Below, in pieces: positions 42,568 through 46,685 of a DNA stretch of 46,685 bases. Below the pieces are notes generated by a model, which saw only the letters and a program-made list of their open reading frames with translations, searched no databases and had not been told where the DNA came from. Made by a program: the position numbers and the translations under genes. This stretch comes from Acidobacteriota bacterium (GTDB taxonomy: Bacteria > Acidobacteriota > Terriglobia > Acidiferrales > UBA7541), in the NCBI GenBank assembly GCA_003224085.1, contig QHYK01000080.1, positions 1 through 46,685 on the forward strand, given 5' to 3'. How positions within the stretch are numbered: the stretch's first letter is position 1; every line of letters begins with the position of its first letter.

Positions 42568-42610
42568 GGCGCAGTAGCCAAGTGGCAATGGCAAAGGTCC
42601 GGCAAAATCT
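42568..42610 (+). other. tRNA-like 5' remnant (tRNA-Cys type)
   Basis: GGCGCAGTAGCCAAGTGGCA then ATGGCAAAGGTCCGGCAAAA resembles the 5' half of a tRNA-Cys (acceptor start, D-arm and a distorted anticodon arm). No T-arm or matching 3' acceptor strand follows. It lies 180 bases upstream of the complete tRNA-Cys. It is probably a decayed tRNA or an attachment-site relic. Confidence 0.4.
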
Positions 42611-42681
42611 GCCGAAAAAGCGGGCCTCGAATAGCGTCAATAGTTTACAAAGGCGAAATGAGGGGTAAATAGGGGCTGCGA

Positions 42682-42705
42682 AGGCATTTTGGGAGGCATT
42701 TTGGG
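42682..42705 (+). repeat. Perfect 12-base tandem duplication
   Basis: AGGCATTTTGGG occurs twice in direct succession, and a third, weaker variant (AGGTTTGGG) follows at 42710-42718. The repeat sits between a tRNA-like remnant and tRNA-Cys. It could be arm-type integrase sites or a slippage product. Confidence 0.65.
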
Positions 42706-42790
42706 TACAGGTTTGGGTATAGCCTTAACTAAAAAAATCCGGCTTTACCAAACCCGGGCGAAACCTTTGTCGACCGTGCTGCTTGCCAGA

Positions 42791-42867
42791 GGTGGCGATG
42801 CCGAAGTGGTCGAGGCGTCGGCCTGCAAAGCCGATCTTAGTGGGTTCGAATCCCACCGCTTCCTCCA
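42791..42867 (+). tRNA. tRNA-Cys (anticodon GCA)
   Basis: The acceptor strand GGTGGCG pairs with CGCTTCC with one T-T mismatch and one G-T pair. The anticodon stem TCGGC/GCCGA carries loop CTGCAAA (anticodon GCA), the T-arm is GTGGG-TTCGAAT-CCCAC, and CCA is encoded at 42865-42867. The mismatch in the acceptor stem leaves some doubt about full function, but all arms are otherwise intact. Confidence 0.8.
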
Positions 42868-42980
42868 TCTTTTTGTCAGCTTGTAGCATCGTCGTTCTCA
42901 CCTTTGCAGGTCGATTTAGTTTAGCCCCCTTATCGTTTCGACACACCCTATATAGACAAAGAGTCAGACGGTGTGATTGA

Positions 42981-43526
42981 ATGGCTTCTACGAAAATTAG
43001 GAATAAGCCCATGCTCTCCCCGTTCCACGTATCCAAGGTGTACAACGACGGCAGCCTCCACTGGCTGGAAGGGGCAGTGAATATGGAACGTGCGACCGCG
43101 CGTGTGAGAGTGCTCGCGGCATCCTCGCCCGGCGAATACGTCATCACCAACTTGACCGGCAAGAAGATTTCAGTCGAATTCCCGGCCAAGCAGATAATGT
43201 TTCAGATTGGCTACGACGAAAAAGACCTGAACGCGAGGGCCGAACTGTTTCGGCGCTGTGGCCACAAAGTCATATCGGTCGCTGACAACGAAGCTGCAAA
43301 GCGTGTTCTTCCCTCGATTCACAGTGTCGATGTATTCGTCGTTGGCCACACGGCACCCGAACAAACGAGAGAAGAAATGGTCAAGTGGCTGAAAGCGAAT
43401 TTTCCAAAGGTCAAAATTGTTGCTCTGATTCCGTCCGGCAATCGTCAGGTGCCGCGTGCCGATTACAATATCGTTGTGAATGATTGGGACAAGTGGCCGT
43501 CACTTCTCGCAGCCGCCGCGAGTTGA
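42981..43526 (+). CDS. Receiver-like protein lacking the phosphoacceptor Asp
   Basis: The 181-residue protein has an N-terminal region (about 1-65, with NDGSLHWLEGAVNMERATAR and SSPGEYVITNLTGKK) and a CheY-like fold from about residue 70. In the latter, GYDEKDLNARAELFRRCGHK matches the first strand and helix with an acidic pair, but the third strand reads VDVFVVGHTAP, where the usual Asp is Gly, and the conserved Lys/Thr near VALIPSG is also absent. It should not be phosphorylated in the normal way. The start has only a weak ribosome site. The gene lies between tRNA-Cys and a tRNA fragment. Confidence 0.78.
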   Translation: MASTKIRNKPMLSPFHVSKVYNDGSLHWLEGAVNMERATARVRVLAASSPGEYVITNLTGKKISVEFPAKQIMFQIGYDEKDLNARAELFRRCGHKVISVADNEAAKRVLPSIHSVDVFVVGHTAPEQTREEMVKWLKANFPKVKIVALIPSGNRQVPRADYNIVVNDWDKWPSLLAAAAS

Positions 43527-43584
43527 GCCACCGCCCGACCAACAAAAGACCGCGTATTTCGGCCCACTATAATAATTCTTCCGA

Positions 43585-43624
43585 ATTAGCGTCTGTGTGC
43601 TCTATCCAGTTGAGCTACGGCCCC
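43585..43624 (-). other. Truncated tRNA: 5' half only
   Basis: Minus-strand GGGGCCGTAGCTCAACTGGA then TAGAGCACACAGA is an intact tRNA 5' acceptor strand and D-arm. After the start of the anticodon arm it switches to unrelated sequence with a 6-bp hairpin TAATTC-GGAA-GAATTA. There is no T-arm, 3' acceptor strand or CCA. This is a broken tRNA, as is left by integration or excision at a tRNA gene. Confidence 0.65.
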
Positions 43625-43687
43625 ACTACTGCTAATCGCCCGCAGTGTTGCCGCTTTCAGTGAGTTATGTCAAGAAGCCCGTATACT

Positions 43688-43739
43688 GTGAATGGTTTAG
43701 ATTTCCATAGGGCATGAAGTGAATGGTTGTGGATTTCCA
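43688..43739 (+). repeat. Imperfect direct repeat of about 20 bases
   Basis: GTGAATGGTTTAGATTTCCA (43688-43707) recurs as GTGAATGGTTGTGGATTTCC at 43719-43738, a few bases apart. It lies at the upstream edge of the LigD remnant, and the second copy covers that remnant's possible GTG start. It may be a duplication made at a rearrangement point. Confidence 0.5.
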
Positions 43740-44111
43740 CGGATACTAATGCGTATGCGGCAAGTTGCAAGCAAGCGGTTCGGTTCTCTCCAAAAACGAG
43801 AAGCCGAATTTATCGAGCCAATGGAGTGCGCACCTGTCACGAAGCTGCCTAACGGACCGGAATGGATTTACGAAATTAGACTCGATGGCTACCGCGCCGT
43901 AGCGGTCAAATCTGATCGCGGCGTGAACCTATATTCCCGGCGACACAAATCCTTCAATCATCAATACCCCCACCTCGTCGAAGCTCTTGGCGAGCTACCG
44001 GAAGGCACGGTTGTTGTCTCGCGCTGTACATTCAAACCCAAGTGCATGCATCGGACGATAGACTCCCATGCCTTAAAAATCCCCGCCCCGAAGGGGCGGA
44101 ATTTTCACTAA
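43719..44111 (+). pseudogene. LigD-type ATP-dependent DNA ligase, truncated N-terminal fragment
   Basis: The fragment FIEPMECAPVTKLPNGPEWI, YEIRLDGYRAVAVKSDRGV and LYSRRHKSFNHQYPHLVEAL is the start of the adenylation domain of LigD-type ligases. The family motif is EIKLDGYRA, in which Lys becomes adenylated; here it reads EIRLDGYRA, so the catalytic Lys is Arg. After LPEGTVVV the expected DGEVVALD is replaced by unrelated residues and the frame soon ends. Thus both the nucleophile and most of the domain are lost. It is most likely a non-functional relic of a non-homologous end-joining locus; no ku gene is seen. Confidence 0.8.
44077..44105. terminator. Bidirectional terminator-like hairpin
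   Basis: CCGCCCC-GAA-GGGGCGG is a perfect 7-bp stem with a triloop, flanked by AAAAAT on the left and AATTTT on the right, so it has a T tract on either strand. It lies in the tail of the LigD remnant and before the sigma-factor operon. A mobile-element end is an alternative. Confidence 0.65.
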
Positions 44112-44245
44112 CGGAAACGTCACCTCTCCATTTCAGGCTGAGCCAGCACAGGACTAGTCTCCTCAGATTTCCGAAGAGTTGCAGAAGTAGCATTTGGGGT
44201 AGACAAATCCTAGGTTCTTGATTGTCTTACTATTGAGACCGCAAC

Positions 44246-44752
44246 TTGCACCGAACTGACGGAAATACCGCCGAGATCGAGTCTCTTTATCGCCGGCACG
44301 GGCCGGCGCTCCTACTCTTCGCCCTGGCGATTACGGGCGAACGGGGCCGCGCTCAAGATGCGGTGCACCAGGTGTTCCTAAGCTTGATCGAGAAAGGGAG
44401 TCTAAGCCGGGCGGTGGACAAGAAAGCATATCTATTCGCGTGCGTACGCAACGCCGCTCTCAATGAAGACAAGCTTCGTGACCGAACAACGCCACTTGAC
44501 CCGGACGCGGCGTGGTTTAGTCCCCCAGACAGAGACTACGCGGCCGAACAGAATCTCAGACGTGCCCTGGACGCCCTTCCCGATGACCAGCGACAAGTCA
44601 TCGTTCTCCACATATGGGGCGAACTCACTTTCTCCCAGATAAGTGACCTGTTGGGTCTTAGCTCGAACACGGTAGCGTCGCGATACCGTTATGCCCTTGC
44701 CAAGCTGCGCGACTCAATGTTCGCGAAGGAGAATTCCTATGTCAACTCCTGA
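44246..44752 (+). CDS. ECF-family RNA polymerase sigma factor
   Basis: The 168-residue sigma factor has region 2 as IESLYRRHGPALLLFALAIT, RAQDAVHQVFLSLIEKG and KKAYLFACVRNAALNEDKLR. Region 4 is LDALPDDQRQVIVLHIWGEL then TFSQISDLLGLSSNTVASRY and RYALAKLRDSM. An in-frame stop lies 12 bases upstream and no ATG is available, so TTG 44246 is the likely start. Its end overlaps the next gene by 14 bases, as is common for sigma/anti-sigma pairs. The target promoter is unknown; self-activation is expected for the class. Confidence 0.87.
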   Translation: MHRTDGNTAEIESLYRRHGPALLLFALAITGERGRAQDAVHQVFLSLIEKGSLSRAVDKKAYLFACVRNAALNEDKLRDRTTPLDPDAAWFSPPDRDYAAEQNLRRALDALPDDQRQVIVLHIWGELTFSQISDLLGLSSNTVASRYRYALAKLRDSMFAKENSYVNS

Positions 44753-45143
44753 TGATGAGCGATTCGAAGTCTATTTGAAGCAGTTCCGCCCGCTTGCTCC
44801 CGAGCCTCTACGGACCGTGTGGCCTGGCCATCGGGCTCGGCGCACGTTCGGGCTGTGGACGTCGATTGCAGCAGCTGCGGCCATCCTTGTGATGGGTGTG
44901 CTTACGTTACACATTCGCTCTAACCGAGCCAGGGTAACCGAAAGTGTTAGAAATGTCGGAAACTCCGAACACTTTGTGGACGACCGACCGCTAACGATCT
45001 GGAGTGCAAATGCTTTGCTGGCGAAAGCGCCGTCCTTTAAAGCGATGGTCGACGACATGGCCTTTCGTTCCCAAACCATTCCAGTCCCGAAGGGCAAACG
45101 TAGTGCGATTGCCATACTAGGCCAGGAGAAGATCAAGCTATGA
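44739..45143 (+). CDS. Probable anti-sigma factor (single-pass membrane protein)
   Basis: The 134-residue protein has a cytoplasmic N-terminus of about 45 residues (FEVYLKQFRPLAPEPLRTVW), one membrane helix (SIAAAAAILVMGVLTLHI) and a short periplasmic tail. This is the layout of membrane anti-sigma factors. The zinc HxxxCxxC motif is absent, so it is not a ZAS type. An AAGGAG site precedes ATG 44739, which lies inside the sigma gene, giving strong coupling. The next gene overlaps its stop by 4 bases. Confidence 0.75.
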   Translation: MSTPDDERFEVYLKQFRPLAPEPLRTVWPGHRARRTFGLWTSIAAAAAILVMGVLTLHIRSNRARVTESVRNVGNSEHFVDDRPLTIWSANALLAKAPSFKAMVDDMAFRSQTIPVPKGKRSAIAILGQEKIKL

Positions 45144-46012
45144 AACACATCCGTGCAGTTCCACTGATAATCCTCGCTGTACTACTATCGGGTGTTTCTG
45201 CATCCGCTCAGAAACACGTGCCTCTTTCGGACAATGCGGCTTTACGCTACTGGTCCGCATTCTCGCAAGTGCAAGACGTCGCTATAACGGACCAGCAAGC
45301 AAGAGAACTGAACGCCATCCTCGATGGCACGGCTCCCTACGATGACTTGAAGTACAAAGACTTGCTTGAGAAAAATACGTTGGCCCTTGAAATCATGGCC
45401 CGTGGGACCTCTCTTTCGAACTGTGACTGGGGCTTGGATTACGGACTTGGGGAAGAAGTACCCGTAGACTATGCGAGAAAGGCATTGGTGCTTGGGCGGC
45501 TCAACGTTCTCTATGCGTTTCACTTGTTTATTGCGGGCAACAAAGATGGGGGAGTTCGCGCTCTCACAGCTGGACTGAGGTTTTCGCATGATATCGCGAA
45601 TGGTGGATCCCTTTTTGCAACGCTGATCGCAAAAGATCTTCTGGTCAGTCACCTTAGAGCCATAGGGGACATACTCCACCTGGAGCAGCTTTCTTCCGCC
45701 CAGAGAGCGCAGTTGTGGGAAATGGTTACGCGATTAGGGGAAGGACTGGATTGGCGAACGGCAGCAAAGCGGGATTTGGAAGCCCTTCGCGGGCATTACG
45801 CAGAAGACTCACAGACGTCAGCGGCTTTAACGCGGATTATTTCATCGTATGTTGCTGTTCTCGATGATCCGTCTAAGCTGCCGATGCTAAATGTAGCGAT
45901 TGACAGCGCGCCACAGCAACTTGCGAACGTCATCCCCAATGCAAAACGGGTTCTGGAGCAAAAGCAGGACTTTATCAATAGGCTTCTGCAAACGCGGTCA
46001 TTACTGCAGTGA
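45140..46012 (+). CDS. Secreted helical protein of unknown function in the sigma-factor operon
   Basis: The 290-residue protein begins with a clear signal peptide (AVPLIILAVLLSGVSASAQ). The mature part is almost wholly helical: LRYWSAFSQVQDVAITDQQA, LNVLYAFHLFIAGNKDGGVR, GLRFSHDIANGGSLFATLIA and IPNAKRVLEQKQDFINRLLQ, reminiscent of TPR-like repeats. No enzyme motif is seen. It overlaps the anti-sigma stop (ATGA), so all three genes are one operon and this protein is probably either the output or the sensor of the system. Confidence 0.8.
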   Translation: MKHIRAVPLIILAVLLSGVSASAQKHVPLSDNAALRYWSAFSQVQDVAITDQQARELNAILDGTAPYDDLKYKDLLEKNTLALEIMARGTSLSNCDWGLDYGLGEEVPVDYARKALVLGRLNVLYAFHLFIAGNKDGGVRALTAGLRFSHDIANGGSLFATLIAKDLLVSHLRAIGDILHLEQLSSAQRAQLWEMVTRLGEGLDWRTAAKRDLEALRGHYAEDSQTSAALTRIISSYVAVLDDPSKLPMLNVAIDSAPQQLANVIPNAKRVLEQKQDFINRLLQTRSLLQ

Positions 46013-46285
46013 TTGTGGGAAGAATGGCCGACCCCCGGAACTAGCAGTGGGAGTCCCGATTATCGGGCGAACCGGCCATTTAAATTGACTTCTCCGGTTT
46101 CGGCACTCCCTATTATAACGCACTCCTATTTTCCTCGAAACTTTTGGGCCTCTCGCACTCCGTAGCTCCCCCTTTTATCTCGTACACCCTGGAAAGGTTT
46201 TTAGGTCTGATAAACGCTAATCGCCCAAGTTGATTTGGGTGCAGGGAATCTTACCGGTTTGAAGACTAATCAGAGTCGAAAATAA

Positions 46286-46685
46286 CTACGCCTGTGCTTG
46301 GCTGGCGTCAGGATTCGGTAATTCGATCCGATAACCGAGATTTCGGAGTTGCCGAATCATTCTCCACGTGCCCTGATATCTGGATCGTTTGGTGACTGCT
46401 GGGCCCCGTTCTTCGTAACGGGTTCCCTGATGCAGAATCAGCCAGATCAGGCGACACTGTCGATGCGCGATGACCCCGATGGCTTGATTATGCCCGAGGC
46501 GCGGGACGCAACGGCGATAGATGATCTCGAAGATGCTTCCTTTGGCTTTTACGGCGGCGTTAGCAGTCTGATTGAGCAAGCGCCGCATGTGACGGTTGCC
46601 CTTCGGAGAGCGGTGACTGTAGTTCACGCCGGCGCTCTCTTCTTCGCCGGGGCAGGCACCGACCCACGAAGAGAGGCATTTCTCG
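46286..46685 (-). mobile_element. IS110-family transposase, C-terminal part (runs off the right edge)
   Basis: The frame enters from the window edge as EKCLSSWVGACPGEEESAG, then NYSHRSPKGNRHMRRLLNQT, ANAAVKAKGSIFEIIYRR, LGHNQAIGVIAHRQCRLIWL and a final LRNLGYRIELPNPDASQAQA. This is the IS116/IS110/IS902 domain with its typical WVGACPG and GNRHMRRLL motifs. The N-terminal DEDD catalytic part is outside the window. About 270 bases of non-coding DNA separate it from the sigma-factor operon; IS110 elements carry a bridge RNA in their flanks, which may lie in that stretch or beyond the edge. Confidence 0.9.

Noticed and set aside
42725-43189. Minus-strand frame of 154 codons with EEAVGFEPTKIGF
   Set aside because: The protein-like stretch is antisense tRNA-Cys translation; the rest is opposite the receiver-like gene.
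1-46685. CRISPR array, rRNA operon or complete prophage
   Set aside because: No regularly spaced repeats, no rRNA-like sequence and no phage structural genes were seen anywhere in the window.

Overview
The window is bacterial chromosomal DNA of high GC content. Gene order and family content (priA, coaBC-rpoZ-gmk-yicC, rpoN-lptB next to a giant LptC/OstA-type protein, mltG-ruvX followed by a Lol-like cluster, GAF-GGDEF next to a RodZ-like gene) suggest a Gram-negative member of the Acidobacteriota. That assignment is inference from gene content; there is no rRNA here to confirm it.

Positions 1-832 hold the tail of a possible gene and intergenic repeats. Positions 833-15755 are a long, tightly packed minus-strand housekeeping block. 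Read in transcription order it is: LptC/OstA-like protein, lptB, rpoN, rapZ, an MsbA-type ABC exporter, yicC, gmk, rpoZ, coaBC, a family-4-like uracil-DNA glycosylase, an EamA transporter, an intrinsic terminator, then priA. The block joins envelope (LPS) export, sigma-54, RNA and nucleotide metabolism, CoA synthesis and DNA repair/restart. Positions 15854-19989 carry a small Cys-rich protein, a GAF-GGDEF cyclase, and a plus-strand pair made of a RodZ-like protein and a HEAT-like protein behind a near-consensus sigma-70 promoter, then a rhodanese-like protein.

Positions 20139-29223 are a mosaic of single genes: a Tat-exported amidase, small secreted and membrane proteins, DUF1761, an HxlR regulator divergent from a frameshifted GyrI-like gene, a BNR/Asp-box beta-propeller paired with a MoaD/ThiS-like protein ending in Gly-Gly, DUF2277 and an Ada-type methyltransferase. 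Positions 29336-36561 are a second minus-strand cluster: ruvX, mltG, two unknown proteins, a lipoprotein, an FtsX/LolCE-like permease, a LolD-like ATPase, a one-TM protein and a LolA-family protein. It looks like a lipoprotein or lipid trafficking module.

From about 37 kb onward the DNA is accessory and decaying. It contains an ECF sigma factor, a toxin-antitoxin pair whose toxin has a nonsense codon and an apparent internal deletion, a serine recombinase remnant abutting tRNA-Pro, an acyl-CoA ligase remnant joined to the tail of an IS200/IS605 transposase, an intact two-domain sulfurtransferase behind a possible attenuator, tRNA-Cys with two tRNA-like remnants nearby, a receiver-like protein lacking its phosphoacceptor Asp, a truncated LigD-type ligase whose catalytic Lys is Arg, a three-gene sigma/anti-sigma/secreted-protein operon, and an IS110-type transposase running off the right edge. 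I saw no CRISPR array, rRNA or intact prophage. The best candidates for undescribed biology are the Lol-like cluster, the propeller/ubiquitin-like pair and the sigma/anti-sigma/secreted-protein operon.
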